64,000 nucleotides of DNA from Methylobacterium sp. FF17 (GCF_025813715.1 NZ_CP107532.1:62001-126000), one strand, 5' to 3'; counted from the first letter of the stretch, positions 1 through 16,357 are shown. Notes: generated from the letters alone by a model not told the origin. Translations and numbers: made by a program.

Positions 1-298
1 CCCGGGCGCCGGGGGGACACCCGAATGGACGCGGGCCGGAGACGAAACCCATGTAGTAGCTCATCTCCTGCCAGCCCCAGACGAGGAGTGCCGCCGTGAA
101 GGCCGTGTAGGCGCCGGCCTCGCTCGCATCTCCGGCCGAAGCGCCGATCGCCCAGAAGGCCAGTCCGAGCACCCCCGTGCCCGCCACCATGCTGGCCGGG
201 TGCGTGGCGCGCGGGCGATGGTCGAGGAGCAGGATCAGCCCGGTGGAGAACCACCAGACCAGCACCGCGTAGAGGGCGGGGAGCGCGTAGGCCGCCAT
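1..298 (-). CDS. puhE: PuhE, photosynthetic complex assembly protein (partial, 3' end beyond the window)
   Basis: The visible 99 residues start MAAYALPALYAVLVWW and contain two hydrophobic stretches (about residues 5-27 and 38-55) followed by the segment WGWQEMSYYMGFVSGPR. I recognise this pattern as PuhE (DUF3623), an integral membrane factor that affects bacteriochlorophyll and photosystem assembly in purple bacteria. The ATG at 298 lies one base after the acsF stop codon at 300-302, so it is the last visible member of the bchF-to-puhE operon. The reading frame is open to position 1. The role is known from the family; only the N-terminus can be judged here. Confidence 0.85.
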   Translation of the reverse strand, partial: MAAYALPALYAVLVWWFSTGLILLLDHRPRATHPASMVAGTGVLGLAFWAIGASAGDASEAGAYTAFTAALLVWGWQEMSYYMGFVSGPRPFGCPPGAR

Positions 299-299
299 C

Positions 300-1388
300 C
301 TACCAGACCGGCTCAAGGCGGATCTGTGCCGGCATCGGGTTGTCGAGGGTCGGCAGGGCGTAGAGCCGGGCAAAGTTCACCGCCGAGGCGGCGATCCAGG
401 CGCCGTGCTTGAGGTTGCCGAGAAGGCCGCCCTCGGCCTTGGCGTCGGCGATCTTCTCCGAACAGACCAGGAGCCGGTCCAGGGCCTGCTTGAAGCGCGG
501 GTTCTCGAGGTCGAGGGTCAGCGGGAAGGTCTGCTTGGAGATTTCCGAGGTGATCCGGAAGACCTGGAAGTCGTAATCGGTCGGGTCGACGCCCAAAGCC
601 TCGTGGAAGGCCGGGCGGCAATGGTCGCGGACATACATCGTCGCAAAAACCGCCAGGAGGAAGAACTTGATCCAGTAGCGGTTGACGCCCGAGGTCAGCC
701 TGGGGTTCGCCCGCATCAGCAGGGCGAAGGCCTCGCCGTGCCGGAACTCATCGTTGCACCACTTCTCGAACCACTTGAAGATCGGGTGGAAGCGCCGGTC
801 CGGGTTGCGCTCGAGCTCGCGGAAGATCGTGATGTAGCGGGCGTAGCCGATCTTCTCGGAGAGATAGGTGGCGTAGAAGATGAACTTCGGCCGAAAGAAG
901 GTATACTTCTTCGACTTCGTCAGGAAGCCGAGATCCACGCCGATACCGAAATCCTTCAGCACGTCGTTGATGAAACCGGCATGCCGCGCCTCGTCGCGGC
1001 TCATGAAGCCGAACAGCTCGCGGATGTCGGGATTCTTCGCCCGCTTGCGCATTTCCGCATAGAGCACGCAGCCCGAGAACTCGGCGGTGATCGACGAGAC
1101 CAGGAAGTCCATGAACTCCTTGCGTAGAGCCGGGTCGAGCCCGGACATGTCGCAATCGAACTCGTCGTTGCGCGTGAAGTGGCGCTTGTTCGGGTCGGCG
1201 CGCAGTTCCGCGATGAGCTTGTTCCACTCCGCCCGCACGGGCTCGACGTCGGTCCTGTCGAGTTCCTCGAAATTGGTCGTGTAGAAGCGCGGGCTCAGGA
1301 ACGTGGTTTCCTGCGCGGCCTTGGTCCCCTCGTTCATGGGGAGCTTCGGGGACAGTTTCGGGACGGGCTGCTGGATCGCTGCGGTCAC
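300..1388 (-). CDS. acsF: Mg-protoporphyrin IX monomethyl ester oxidative cyclase AcsF
   Basis: AcsF is the oxygen-dependent diiron cyclase that forms the isocyclic fifth ring of bacteriochlorophyll, converting Mg-protoporphyrin IX monomethyl ester to divinyl protochlorophyllide. The 362 residues match the family length. Two E-x-x-H motifs typical of this carboxylate-bridged diiron family are visible, [10 protein letters not shown] and [10 protein letters not shown], with a further acidic segment [14 protein letters not shown] before the first. The start is a GTG at 1388 that overlaps the TGA of the upstream 100-aa gene, so translation is probably coupled. Using only AcsF (no bchE seen) fits an aerobic phototroph. 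Confidence 0.96.
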   Translation of the reverse strand: MTAAIQQPVPKLSPKLPMNEGTKAAQETTFLSPRFYTTNFEELDRTDVEPVRAEWNKLIAELRADPNKRHFTRNDEFDCDMSGLDPALRKEFMDFLVSSITAEFSGCVLYAEMRKRAKNPDIRELFGFMSRDEARHAGFINDVLKDFGIGVDLGFLTKSKKYTFFRPKFIFYATYLSEKIGYARYITIFRELERNPDRRFHPIFKWFEKWCNDEFRHGEAFALLMRANPRLTSGVNRYWIKFFLLAVFATMYVRDHCRPAFHEALGVDPTDYDFQVFRITSEISKQTFPLTLDLENPRFKQALDRLLVCSEKIADAKAEGGLLGNLKHGAWIAASAVNFARLYALPTLDNPMPAQIRLEPVW

Positions 1389-1687
1389 AGGCGCCTCCTC
1401 TCGGAAAAGCTGACTTCGTAGAGTTCGGTGAGTTCGAGGTGGCCCGCGAGCTTGGTCCAGAGTCGTTCGAGGCGCCCCGCGCGGGTCACGGTGGCGGTCC
1501 GACGCACCACGAGGCGTTCGCCGTAGGGCACAGAAGTCGGGGCATCGTGGACCTGCACGGCGTCGCCGGGCTCGATCTCGAAGGCGGCGTCGAGGACCAC
1601 ATGGGCATGCAGGCTCTCGGGCGTCTGTTCGATCTCGACGGTGCAGGGGACGTCGACGCTGCGGCGTCCGGTCAACCAGGCCATCAT
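1385..1687 (-). CDS. Conserved small protein of the puhC-acsF interval, function unknown
   Basis: This 100-aa soluble protein begins [15 protein letters not shown] and ends VSFSERRRL. It is tied into the operon by overlaps on both sides: its ATG overlaps the puhC TGA (1684-1687) and its TGA overlaps the acsF GTG. Similar small ORFs occur between puhC and acsF in other alphaproteobacterial photosynthesis clusters, so a link to cyclase function or photosystem assembly is plausible but is inference from position. I see no catalytic motif. A much longer open frame continues upstream across puhC and puhB, but it is the arginine/proline-rich shadow of those genes, so I chose the ATG at 1687. Confidence 0.75.
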   Translation of the reverse strand: MMAWLTGRRSVDVPCTVEIEQTPESLHAHVVLDAAFEIEPGDAVQVHDAPTSVPYGERLVVRRTATVTRAGRLERLWTKLAGHLELTELYEVSFSERRRL

Positions 1688-2157
1688 CGGGTGCCTCCGG
1701 GTTCGGGCATCAGGCGGGCGAAGGCGGCGAAGTTCGTCGGCCCGAAGGCGCCGAAATCGACGCTGCGCCCGGTTAGCGCGTCGTCGAGGCGTAAGGCCCC
1801 GTCGTCGTAGCGGGTGAGATGGAACGGCGCTTCGCGCGGCAGGCCGGCGCGAAGCCGCCCCTGCGCGAACCCCCGCAGGGTGGCGCGGATGAAGTTGTCC
1901 GCGCCCGGCCGTACGGTGGCGACGAGGTCGCCTCCCTCGGCATCCCGCAAGGTGATCGAGCCGTCGCCCGCATCGTCTACCCGGAGCGCCAAGCTCTGGA
2001 CGGCGCGGGCCGGCTCCATCCGGGTCAGGCCGACGCCCTCGACGCGGCCGACCGTGACAGCGAGGACGGCGAAGCCGAGGAGGAGGCCGGTCCCGGCCAC
2101 CAGACTCCGAGAGGTGCGCCCGGCGGCGCGGGCCAAGGGATGCGGAGGCATGCCCAT
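1684..2157 (-). CDS. puhC: PuhC, photosynthetic complex assembly protein
   Basis: The 157-aa protein has a basic N-terminus, one membrane anchor at about residues 18-40 ([20 protein letters not shown]) and a soluble, probably periplasmic domain. The conserved PuhC feature '[17 protein letters not shown]' is present in the middle. PuhC promotes organisation of the reaction centre with the light-harvesting complex in Rhodobacter. It follows puhB with a 6-bp gap and overlaps the next gene by the ATGA arrangement. The call is supported by both sequence and the fixed puhA-puhB-puhC order. Confidence 0.9.
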   Translation of the reverse strand: MGMPPHPLARAAGRTSRSLVAGTGLLLGFAVLAVTVGRVEGVGLTRMEPARAVQSLALRVDDAGDGSITLRDAEGGDLVATVRPGADNFIRATLRGFAQGRLRAGLPREAPFHLTRYDDGALRLDDALTGRSVDFGAFGPTNFAAFARLMPEPGGTR

Positions 2158-2163
2158 TCCTCC

Positions 2164-2838
2164 TCAGCTCGCGGCGGCGAGGCGCGGGCCTCGCGCGACG
2201 CGGGGGCGCAGCAGGACCGGGCCGGCGGCCTCCTCCGGCGTCTCGCGATGGGCGGCGAGCGCCCGAGCGAGGATCTGCGCCACCGCGCCGCCATCCGCGA
2301 CGGAGCGCAGCATCGGCTCGGGACGATTCAGGTGCCAGGGGCGGGCATGGGGCCAGAGGTGGAGGTAGGCGACGCGGTTGCCCGGGCGCAGGCGCAAGGG
2401 CAGGTCGGCGCTGCCATCCCCATGGTCCCGGCAGGCGGCGGAATCCACCAGGGCGAAAGGCAGGTTCAGGGTCATCGGCAGGGCGATGCCGACCCGCATC
2501 ACCACCCGGCGGTTGGTGATCGTGTACGTGGTGGTGCGGGCCGAGAGCCAGCCGAGCAAAGCGAGAAGCGCGAGGGCACCGACCCCGACGGCGAGGGTCG
2601 GCAGCGCGACGCTCAGGGCCTCTTGGCTCTCGCCTGCCAGGGCCGGCGGCAAGGCGGCCCAGAGGGCGAGACCCGCGAACCAGAGACCGACGGAGCGCAG
2701 GTGCAGGGCCCGGAATGCGAGGCCGAACCCGCAGGGGCGACCCTGCCACAGGATGCGCTCGCCCTGGGGCAGCGGAGCCGGCAGGCCGGGGGGCGCGTCG
2801 AAGGCGTTGGCGGGAAGGAAGTGAGCGGGACCGGTCAC
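2164..2838 (-). CDS. puhB: PuhB, reaction-centre assembly factor with PH-like domain
   Basis: This 224-aa membrane protein carries the PuhB opening 'LPQGERILWQGRP', which marks a bacterial PH-like domain, then two hydrophobic segments (about residues 49-68 and 76-95) and the 'TITNRRVVMRVGIALPMTLNLPF' region typical of this domain family. PuhB assists reaction-centre assembly, probably before light-harvesting complexes are added. The start is a GTG at 2838 that overlaps the puhA TGA (GTGA), which indicates coupled translation. The length fits the family. Confidence 0.93.
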   Translation of the reverse strand: MTGPAHFLPANAFDAPPGLPAPLPQGERILWQGRPCGFGLAFRALHLRSVGLWFAGLALWAALPPALAGESQEALSVALPTLAVGVGALALLALLGWLSARTTTYTITNRRVVMRVGIALPMTLNLPFALVDSAACRDHGDGSADLPLRLRPGNRVAYLHLWPHARPWHLNRPEPMLRSVADGGAVAQILARALAAHRETPEEAAGPVLLRPRVARGPRLAAAS

Positions 2839-3611
2839 AGGAAAGCCTCCTGTCGGGTCGGGGTTGCGTAGAGGGTACCGCCGCCGAAGAAGGCCATGAT
2901 CCGCTCCTCCTCGTTGAGGGTGACGGAGTCGGGATCTTTGGTCGGCGGCACGTCGGCGAACTGGTGCGCCAGCAGCGCTTCGCAGGTGACCGTGCGGGAG
3001 AAGCGGCCCGTCCGGGCGAAGGTGGCGGGCATGAGGACCCGGCGCCCACCGGCCCCGAGCTCGACTTCGTAGTAGCGCATCAGCGACTCACCCCGGTCGA
3101 CCCAGAGATCGCAGACCGTGCCCGCGATCTGCCGGTCGGCGCCGAGCACCGGCATGCCGATCGGGTTCGGTCCGTCCTCGTGCACCACGAAGTGATCGGC
3201 CACCCGCAGGGGAACGATGCGCTTCTCGCGGTCCCAGGTCTCGTCGTGGGTGTCATCGCGGTGGGCGTAGGAGGCGGGGCCGATGGCGTCGTGCAGGCCG
3301 TCCGTATCGGGCTCCAGCGGCGCGCCGGGCCAGACCTCGTGCTTGTGGCCGCGGTAGTTCCACGGCGTGCGCTCCCCGGTCTGCGGCGCGTGCTTCACGT
3401 GGCCGTTGGAAAGCAGGAACGCTTTCGGCGACGGGATCAGGAAGGGATCCGGTGGCATGGCTCGGCCGCGCGCGGCCTCCGATTCCAACGGGTAGCCCTC
3501 GCGGCGGTCCTCCCGGCGCAGGTAGAAGACGAGGCCGGCAAAGAAGATCCAGAAAGCGTAGAGCACCACCTGCGCGACGTCGACGTAGCCCGTGATTTCA
3601 CCCTTCGGCAT
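2835..3611 (-). CDS. puhA: Photosynthetic reaction centre subunit H
   Basis: PuhA is the single-span H subunit that caps the L/M reaction centre on the cytoplasmic side and shapes proton delivery to quinone QB. The 258 residues contain the expected N-terminal transmembrane helix (about residues 9-31, VDVAQVVLYAFWIFFAGLVFY) followed by the charged anchor LRREDRREGYPLE, and the soluble PRC-barrel part with 'VCDLWVDRGESLMRYYEVEL'. The gene lies 12 bp downstream of lhaA and overlaps the GTG of puhB. The genes for L and M (pufLM) are not in this window. Confidence 0.96.
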   Translation of the reverse strand: MPKGEITGYVDVAQVVLYAFWIFFAGLVFYLRREDRREGYPLESEAARGRAMPPDPFLIPSPKAFLLSNGHVKHAPQTGERTPWNYRGHKHEVWPGAPLEPDTDGLHDAIGPASYAHRDDTHDETWDREKRIVPLRVADHFVVHEDGPNPIGMPVLGADRQIAGTVCDLWVDRGESLMRYYEVELGAGGRRVLMPATFARTGRFSRTVTCEALLAHQFADVPPTKDPDSVTLNEEERIMAFFGGGTLYATPTRQEAFL

Positions 3612-3623
3612 GGCCGGTCTCCT

Positions 3624-5039
3624 TCAGGCTGATCGGGGGAGGGATCGAGGCGCGGGCATCCCGATGTCGCGGACGAGGGGGCCGATGGCCACCAGCGTCG
3701 CGAACAGGAGGGCGATCTCGAGGTGGTAGACGATGAGGTAGCCCGTGGAGGGCAGGTTCATCGCCTCGCCGAGGGTGCCGGTCTCGGCCAGATGCGCGCC
3801 GAGATCCCGTAGGATTCCGCTCATTGCGATGGCGAACCCGGCGGCGCTCGACTGCACGGCTCCCCAGGCGCCGAGCGCCAGCCCGGTCTCCTCCGGGCCC
3901 GCCTTGGCCATCGAGGCCGTCAGCGTCCCATGGGCGAACAGGCCGCCGCCGAGGCCGATCAGGCCGACCCCCACGGCGAAGAGCCGGGCGGAATCGAGGG
4001 GTGCGGCGAAGATCACCGTCGAGAAGGCCGCGATGCCGACCACCGCACCCGAGGCGGCGACCCGGAAGGCGTCCCCGCCCCGGTCGAGCCAGCGCGCGGC
4101 GACCAGCAGGCCGAGGCCACCGCCTGCGGCGAGCAGGGCCGTCAGCGCCGTGGTGGCGGCGACCGGCAGGTGCAGGATCTGCCCGCCATAGGGCTCCAGC
4201 AGGATGTCCTGCATGGAGAAGGCGGCGGTGCCGAGACCGGTGGCGACGAGGCGCCGGCGCGCGCGGCCCCTGCCGGCATAGAGCGCCCAGGATTCCGAGA
4301 AGGCCGGGCGGGCCCGGTCGCGCGCCGTCCGCCCGGGGCTGCGGGGCTCCTGCTTCCAGAGCGCGATCCCGTTGAGCACGAGGGTGACGAGGGCGGCGCC
4401 CTGGATCACCTTGATGAGGCGAAGCGCAGAGAAGTCGGCGAGCAGCAGCCCGAAGGCCACCGCGCTCACCACCATGCCGGCGAGGAGCATGGCGCAGAGG
4501 AGCGCCACCACGCGGGGCCGCGCATGGGCCGGGGCGAGGTCGGTGGCGAGCGCCAGGCCCACGGTCTGAGTGGTGTGGAGACCGGCCCCCACCATCACGA
4601 AGGCGAGCGCCGACGCGACCTGTCCGGGCCAAGTCGGTCCGGTGGTGTCGCCCGAGAGGATCAGCAGGGCGAAGGGCATGATGGCGAGCCCGCCGAACTG
4701 CAGCAGCGTGCCGAACCAGATGTAGGGCACCCGCCGCCAGCCCAGCACCGAGCGGTGCGTGTCCGAGCGGAAGCCGACCAACGCCCGGAACGGCGCGAAG
4801 ATCAACGGCAGCGACAGCATCACGGCGACGATCCAGGCCGGCACCGCCAGTTCGACGATCATCACCCGGTTGAGCGTGCCGATGAGGAGCACGGCCGCCA
4901 TGCCGACCGTGACCTGGAACAAGGCGAGCCGCAGCAGGCGCCCCATGGGCAACTCCGCCGTCGCCGCATCGGCGAAGGGGAGGAAGCCGGGGCCGACGCG
5001 CTGGAGGGCGCGGGCCATGGAGGCGCCGAGGCGGCTCAT
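3624..5039 (-). CDS. lhaA: LhaA, PucC-family light-harvesting complex 1 assembly protein
   Basis: This 471-aa protein belongs to the PucC branch of the major facilitator superfamily, with about twelve membrane segments. Diagnostic parts are 'GTLNRVMIVELAVPAWIVA' near the first helices and 'RVPYIWFGTLLQFGGLAIMPF'. LhaA is needed for efficient LH1 assembly and may deliver pigment. It lies between bchM (ATGA overlap at 5036-5039) and puhA, the usual place for lhaA. The window holds a second PucC-family gene next to bchG; position and the puhA linkage distinguish the two. Confidence 0.93.
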   Translation of the reverse strand: MSRLGASMARALQRVGPGFLPFADAATAELPMGRLLRLALFQVTVGMAAVLLIGTLNRVMIVELAVPAWIVAVMLSLPLIFAPFRALVGFRSDTHRSVLGWRRVPYIWFGTLLQFGGLAIMPFALLILSGDTTGPTWPGQVASALAFVMVGAGLHTTQTVGLALATDLAPAHARPRVVALLCAMLLAGMVVSAVAFGLLLADFSALRLIKVIQGAALVTLVLNGIALWKQEPRSPGRTARDRARPAFSESWALYAGRGRARRRLVATGLGTAAFSMQDILLEPYGGQILHLPVAATTALTALLAAGGGLGLLVAARWLDRGGDAFRVAASGAVVGIAAFSTVIFAAPLDSARLFAVGVGLIGLGGGLFAHGTLTASMAKAGPEETGLALGAWGAVQSSAAGFAIAMSGILRDLGAHLAETGTLGEAMNLPSTGYLIVYHLEIALLFATLVAIGPLVRDIGMPAPRSLPRSA

Positions 5040-5728
5040 GGGGTCCGCCGGAGTTCGAAGGACTGGGAGAGGTAGAACCCGCTGTTCACCCGGTGGGATC
5101 GGCCGATGCGGACACCCGGCAGGGCAGCGGCCCGGCGGCGCAGATCCGCCTCACCCACCGGCACGATGGCCGGGGCCCGGTCGCCGCGCGGGAAGATCCG
5201 TCCGGCCCTGTGCATCAGGGTGAGGAGCGGCGTGCGTGGTGCGACCGTGAACAGGATCGCGGCATCGGTGCGAGCCGCGAAAGTCGCCAGCGCCTGGACG
5301 ATGTCCGCCGTGGCGTAGTGGATCAGCGAATCCATCGCCACGACGTGGTCGAAGCGGCCGAGGCTCGGGTCGAGCATGTCACCCACCCGGAAGTCGATGT
5401 GGCCGGGGCCGACCCGGGCGGTGCGCTCCCGCGCCAGACCGATCAGAGTCGGCGAGACGTCGATGGCGACGACCTCGGCGCCCCGGCGGGCGGCTTCCAG
5501 GCTGAGCGCGCCGGTGCCGCATCCGGCATCGAGCAGACGCGTACCGGTGAGGTCGGCAGGCAGCCAGGAGAGGAGGTTCGTCCGCATCGCGTCGCGCCCG
5601 GCCCGCACCGTGGCGCGGATCCGCGAGACCGGAGCGTCCGAGGTCAGGCGCGCCCAGGCCTCGACGGCGGTGCGGTCGAAGTAGGTGGTGAGTTGCGAGC
5701 GGCGCGCGGCGTAGCTGGGGCTTGTCAT
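5036..5728 (-). CDS. bchM: Mg-protoporphyrin IX O-methyltransferase BchM
   Basis: BchM uses S-adenosylmethionine to methylate the C13 propionate of Mg-protoporphyrin IX, giving the substrate of AcsF. The 230-aa protein has the class I methyltransferase motif I 'LLDAGCGTGALSLEAARRGAEV', motif II near 'VAIDVSPTLIGLARE' and 'FDHVVAMDSLIHY'. The N-terminal 'TYFDRTAVEAWARLTSDAPVSRIR' is typical of BchM. It overlaps lhaA by four bases and lies 10 bp after bchL. All steps from magnesium insertion to protochlorophyllide reduction are thus encoded together. Confidence 0.95.
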   Translation of the reverse strand: MTSPSYAARRSQLTTYFDRTAVEAWARLTSDAPVSRIRATVRAGRDAMRTNLLSWLPADLTGTRLLDAGCGTGALSLEAARRGAEVVAIDVSPTLIGLARERTARVGPGHIDFRVGDMLDPSLGRFDHVVAMDSLIHYATADIVQALATFAARTDAAILFTVAPRTPLLTLMHRAGRIFPRGDRAPAIVPVGEADLRRRAAALPGVRIGRSHRVNSGFYLSQSFELRRTP

Positions 5729-5738
5729 CGCGGAGCCC

Positions 5739-10313
<4,575 letters not shown>

Positions 10314-10339
<26 letters not shown>

Positions 10340-11855
10340 CGTATAAGGTCTCGACGGTGATGAGCGGCAGGGCGCGGTCCCGCGCGAAGCGCTCGGTGTT
10401 CGCGCGGGCCTTGCCCCGCACGAAGAACGGGATCTTCTTCAGTTCCTTCTCGGCATCGCTCGCCCAGGTCAGGAGGATCGGTTCGGCCGGTGAAGGGACC
10501 GCCTCGACGGCGACCGCCGCTGCCTCGACCGCGTGCCGCGGCAGGTGGGAGGGTGCGGCTGCGCCGTGGAACTCGGCATCCTCGCGGAACATGCCGAGCA
10601 GGTGCTCCTCCAGCCCCATCATCAGGGGGTGGACCCAGGTGTCGAAGAGGACGTTGGCGCCCTCAAACCCCATCTGCGGCGCGTAGCGCGCGGGGAAATC
10701 CTGGACGTGGACCGGCGCCGAGATCACCGCGCAGGGCAGGCCCAAGCGCTTGGCGATGTGGCGCTCCATCTGGGTGCCGAGCACGAGTTCGGGCGCCGCC
10801 GCCTGGATCGCCGCCTCGACGTCGAGGTAATCGTCGGTGATCGTGGCCTCGATGCCGTGGAGCGCGGCCTCGGCCCGGACCTCGCGGGCGAATTCACGGG
10901 TGTAGGTGCCGAGACCCACCACCCGGAAGCCGAGTTCGGTGGAAGCGATGCGAGCGGCGGCGAGCGCATGGGTGGCGTCGCCGAAGATAAAGACCCGCTT
11001 GTCCGTGAGATAGGTCGAATCGACCGAGCGCGAATACCAGGGCAGGCGCGAGGGCGCGCCGGCGAGAACGGGGGCCGGATCGACCTGCGCCAGGGCCGCG
11101 ACCTCCTCGACGAATCGGATCGTGGCCTGGACGCCGATCGGCACGGTCTCGACCATCGGCTGGCCGAACGCCTTCTGCAGGTGCAGGCCGGCGGCGCGGG
11201 CGATCTCAGGATAGAGCACGACGTTGAAGTCGGCCGCGCCGAGGCGCCCCAGATCGGCGGGCGCCGCGCCGAGGGGCGCCACCACGTTCACGTCGATGCC
11301 GAGTGCTGCGAGGATCCGCGTGATCTCCACGAGATCGTCGCGGTGGCGAAAGCCGAGGGCCGTCGGGCCGAGGATGTTGCAGAGCGGGCGGCGCCCTGCG
11401 CGAGGCGTGGCCGTGCCGCCGGCCAGGGCCCGGACGAGGCGGTAGAGGGTCTCCGAGGCGCCCCAGTTCTCCTTCTTCTGGTAGGCCGGGAGTTCGAGGG
11501 GAATGACCGGGATCGGCAGGTCGAGGGCGCGGGCGAGGCCGCCCGGATCGTCCTGGATCAGCTCGGCGGTGCAGGAGGCGCCGACGATCATCGCTTGCGG
11601 ATGAAAGCGCGCATAGGCTTCCGAAACGGCGTTCTGGAAGAGTGCGGCGGTGTCGGCGCCGAGGTCGCGGGCCTGGAAGGTGGTGTAGGTCACGGGCGGG
11701 CGGGCGTCGCGCCGCTCGATCATGGTGAAGAGGAGGTCCGCGTAGGTGTCGCCCTGGGGCGCGTGCAGCACGTAATGCAGGCCCCGCATGGCGGTGGCGA
11801 CGCGCATCGCGCCGATATGGGGTGGGCCCTCGTAGGTCCAGAGGGTGAGCTGCAT
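10314..11855 (-). CDS. bchB: Light-independent protochlorophyllide reductase subunit B
   Basis: BchB pairs with BchN to form the NifDK-like catalytic component that reduces ring D of protochlorophyllide. The 513-aa protein begins [20 protein letters not shown], the characteristic BchB N-terminus, and has the cluster-binding region '[16 protein letters not shown]'. The C-terminal small domain '[22 protein letters not shown]' is also typical. It follows bchN with a gap of four bases. The enzyme is oxygen-sensitive, which contrasts with the oxygen-requiring AcsF of the same operon. Confidence 0.97.
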
Positions 11856-11859
11856 GGCG

Positions 11860-13751
<1,892 letters not shown>

Positions 13752-13945
13752 AACTTAATGCAGAATAGTTACAGGGATGGCATTGATCTGACAATTTTCG
13801 GGCGTATCGTGCCGCTTGTTTTCAACGTCGGCGATGCCGTTTTCCCGGCACGCCAAATGTCTCAGACGAAGCTCAGAACCGTCCGGAATTCGACAGGCAA
13901 GATCGAACCGCTCACCCCGCCGTCAGCGACATTGGAGAGGGACCA

Positions 13946-14830
13946 ATGGATGATGTGAGGTCGTTCGGTGATTGCTTGCGCTACGAATCACCCCATCGGG
14001 ACGTCATCGATCTTCGAGAGTTCGGGATCGGTGCGCAGATCGCGGAATTCAGCCGGAGCCTGCGCCTGCAGGACGATCTGGCCCGGGTCGTCGAGGCCGA
14101 GATCATTCCGCGCCTCATGCTCGCCCACCGGGCCGAAGTCTCCCCGCCAGCCTGCAACATACTGCCGAGCCCTGAACAGGTCGCGGCCTTCGCGAGCCTG
14201 ATGCTGGAGCCGGCCGGGGACGACCTCGATGCCCGCCTGACCGGCATCCTGGCGAGCGGCCTGTCGCCCGACAGCCTCCTCCTCGACCTGCTGGCTCCGA
14301 CCGCGCGCCATCTCGGTACTCTTTGGGAAGAGGACCTCTGCGACTTCGTCGAGGTGACCCGGGCCATGGGACGCCTGCAGCGCCTGCTGCGCGAGATCAA
14401 CCGGCGCTTCGGCGCCGAGCCGGCCTGTCCGCGCGAGGGCCGGCGCATCCTGCTCCTGCCCTGTCCGGGCGAGTCCCACAGCTTCGGACTCACCATCGTG
14501 GAGCGCTTCTTCCGGGATGCCGGCTGGGACGTGACCTGCATGGCGGCGCAGACGGAGAACGAACTCTTCGCGCGCGTTCGCGACGGCGGGTTCGACGTCG
14601 TCGGTCTCTCGCTCGCCTGCGAGGTCCTGCTGTCCCGGATGGCCGAGATCATTGCTGCGATCAGGCGGCATTCGCGCAATCCCACGATCCGTGTCATCGT
14701 GGGCGGCCCGGCCTTTACGGCCGATCCCACCGCCGTGGGCCGAGTCGGAGCCGATGCCGGCACCGGCAATGCCCATCAGGCGCTCAATATCGCGGAAAGT
14801 CTCCTTGATCTGCCGGCCCGACCCTGCTGA
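13946..14830 (+). CDS. aerR: AerR/PpaA-type cobalamin-binding antirepressor
   Basis: The 294-aa protein has a helical N-terminal half and a C-terminal B12-binding domain of the kind found in AerR/PpaA. Two candidate features are visible: 'PTARHLGTLWEEDLCDFVEVT' (His122), the helical motif that precedes cobalamin-binding domains, and 'PGESHSFGLTIVERFF' (His178), in the place of the lower-axial histidine. AerR and PpaA use hydroxocobalamin to sense light and modulate the repressor CrtJ/PpsR. The gene sits immediately upstream of ppsR and diverges from bchF, exactly the conserved aerR-ppsR arrangement. The symbol ppaA would be equally valid. Confidence 0.9.
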   Translation: MDDVRSFGDCLRYESPHRDVIDLREFGIGAQIAEFSRSLRLQDDLARVVEAEIIPRLMLAHRAEVSPPACNILPSPEQVAAFASLMLEPAGDDLDARLTGILASGLSPDSLLLDLLAPTARHLGTLWEEDLCDFVEVTRAMGRLQRLLREINRRFGAEPACPREGRRILLLPCPGESHSFGLTIVERFFRDAGWDVTCMAAQTENELFARVRDGGFDVVGLSLACEVLLSRMAEIIAAIRRHSRNPTIRVIVGGPAFTADPTAVGRVGADAGTGNAHQALNIAESLLDLPARPC

Positions 14831-14917
14831 AAGACGATCCGCTCGAAAGGTTCGCCTCACGAAAAAGGCTCGTCCGTTCGGACACTCCCGCCCGACCTCA
14901 TCACGACGTGGTGACCT

Positions 14918-16357
14918 GTGACCAGCTTGGCGCTTCCTGCCGCGAGTCAGGCGCTCGCGGCGCTTCAACACTCCCTCGATCCCCTCGACGCGCAGGCGGC
15001 GGGGCTGTTGGTGGCCGCCGCCACGGACCTCTCCCTGGTGATCGATGCCGACGGCGTGATTCGCGACGCCACCTTCGGCAACGCGGACCTGGAGGGCGAG
15101 GGCTGCGAGACTTGGCTCGGGCGTCCCTGGGTCGACACGGTCACGGTGGAGAGCCGGCCGAAGATCGCCGCCCTCCTGAAGGACGCCGCCCCCGGGGCCG
15201 TGACGCGCTGGCGCCAGGTCAACCACATCTCGCCCACCGGCACGGACCTGCCCGTGCGCTACGCCGCCATGCGGCTCGCCAAGGACGGGCAGGTTCTGGT
15301 GCTCGGGCGCAACCTGCGCGCCATGGCGTCGCTTCAGCGGACGCTGGTGGAGACTCAGCAGGCCCTGGAGCGCGACTACCTGCGCATGCGCGGCGCCGAG
15401 ACGCGCTACCGCCTCCTCTTTCAACTCGGCTCCGAGCCGGTCCTGGTGGTGGATGCCGGCACCCGCCGGGTCACCGAGGTCAATCCCGCCGCCGCGCGCC
15501 TCATCGGCCGGGCGGACAAGCGCATCGTCGGGCACGATGCCGTCGACCTCTTCGACGCCGGCAGCCTGCGCGACCTCGAAGCGCTCTTCGCCGGCCTGCG
15601 CGCCACCGGGCAAGCGGCGGACCTCGAAGCGAAGCTCGGACAGGGGCGCGGCGGTGTCCGGGTCGCGGCCTCGCTGTTCCGCCAGGAGAACGCCACCAGC
15701 GTGCTCCTGCGCCTCGCCCCCGGCGAGACGCGGAATGCGGAGCCCGGCTCCACGAGCGCCAATGCCCTCGACGTTCTCCGCAGCCTGCCAGAGGGCTTCG
15801 TCGTCACCGATCCGGGCCGGCGCATCCTTACCGCCAACGCCGCCTTCCTCGACCTCGTCCAGCTCGCGACGGAGGAGCAGGTGCGCGGCCAGCCCCTCGA
15901 GCGTTGGCTCGGCCGGGAGGAAAGCGAGGCGGGCGCCCTGTTCGCCACGCTGGCGCTGCACGGCTCCGTGCGCCACTTCCCGACCCATGTCCGGGGAACC
16001 TACGGCACCCTGGAGGAGGTGGAGGTCGCCGCCGTCTCGGTGACGGGAGGAAGCCAGCCCTGCCTCGGCTTCACCCTGCGCGCGACCCCGCGCCGGGCCG
16101 CCACGGTGACGGGCGGACGGGAGCTGCCGCGCTCCGTCGAGCAGATGACGGAACTCGTCGGCCGCGTCTCGATGAAGACCCTGGTGCGTGAATCGACGGA
16201 CCTGATCGAGCGCCTCTGCATCGAGGCGGCGCTCCGCATCACCCGCGACAACCGCGCCTCGGCGGCGGAGATGCTCGGCCTCAGCCGCCAGGGCCTTTAC
16301 GCCAAGATGCGCCGCTACGGCATCGGCGACCTCGATGCCCCTGACGACCTGAGCTGA
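14918..16357 (+). CDS. ppsR: PpsR/CrtJ redox- and light-responsive repressor of photosynthesis genes
   Basis: PpsR is a dimeric/tetrameric repressor of bch, crt and puc genes that binds TGT-N12-ACA palindromes. The 479-aa protein shows PAS-like regions (about residues 25-130, 155-265 and 285-400), a helical Q-linker 'LQRTLVETQQALERDYLRMRG' and a C-terminal Fis-type HTH 'NRASAAEMLGLSRQGLYAKMRRYGI'. A cysteine in the HTH region, 'ERLCIEAAL' (Cys434), corresponds by context to the redox-active cysteine of Rhodobacter PpsR. The start is a GTG at 14918, 87 bp after aerR. A perfect PpsR site lies just beyond the stop codon, ahead of bchG. Confidence 0.95.
   Translation: MTSLALPAASQALAALQHSLDPLDAQAAGLLVAAATDLSLVIDADGVIRDATFGNADLEGEGCETWLGRPWVDTVTVESRPKIAALLKDAAPGAVTRWRQVNHISPTGTDLPVRYAAMRLAKDGQVLVLGRNLRAMASLQRTLVETQQALERDYLRMRGAETRYRLLFQLGSEPVLVVDAGTRRVTEVNPAAARLIGRADKRIVGHDAVDLFDAGSLRDLEALFAGLRATGQAADLEAKLGQGRGGVRVAASLFRQENATSVLLRLAPGETRNAEPGSTSANALDVLRSLPEGFVVTDPGRRILTANAAFLDLVQLATEEQVRGQPLERWLGREESEAGALFATLALHGSVRHFPTHVRGTYGTLEEVEVAAVSVTGGSQPCLGFTLRATPRRAATVTGGRELPRSVEQMTELVGRVSMKTLVRESTDLIERLCIEAALRITRDNRASAAEMLGLSRQGLYAKMRRYGIGDLDAPDDLS

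Noticed and set aside
1385..3049. 554-codon open frame across puhC, puhB and part of puhA
   Set aside because: Only its last 100 codons are protein-like; the rest is Arg/Pro-rich antiphase shadow of puhB and puhC.
13760..13945. Cobalamin riboswitch ahead of aerR
   Set aside because: No B12-box-like sequence or extended leader structure is recognisable upstream of the aerR ATG.
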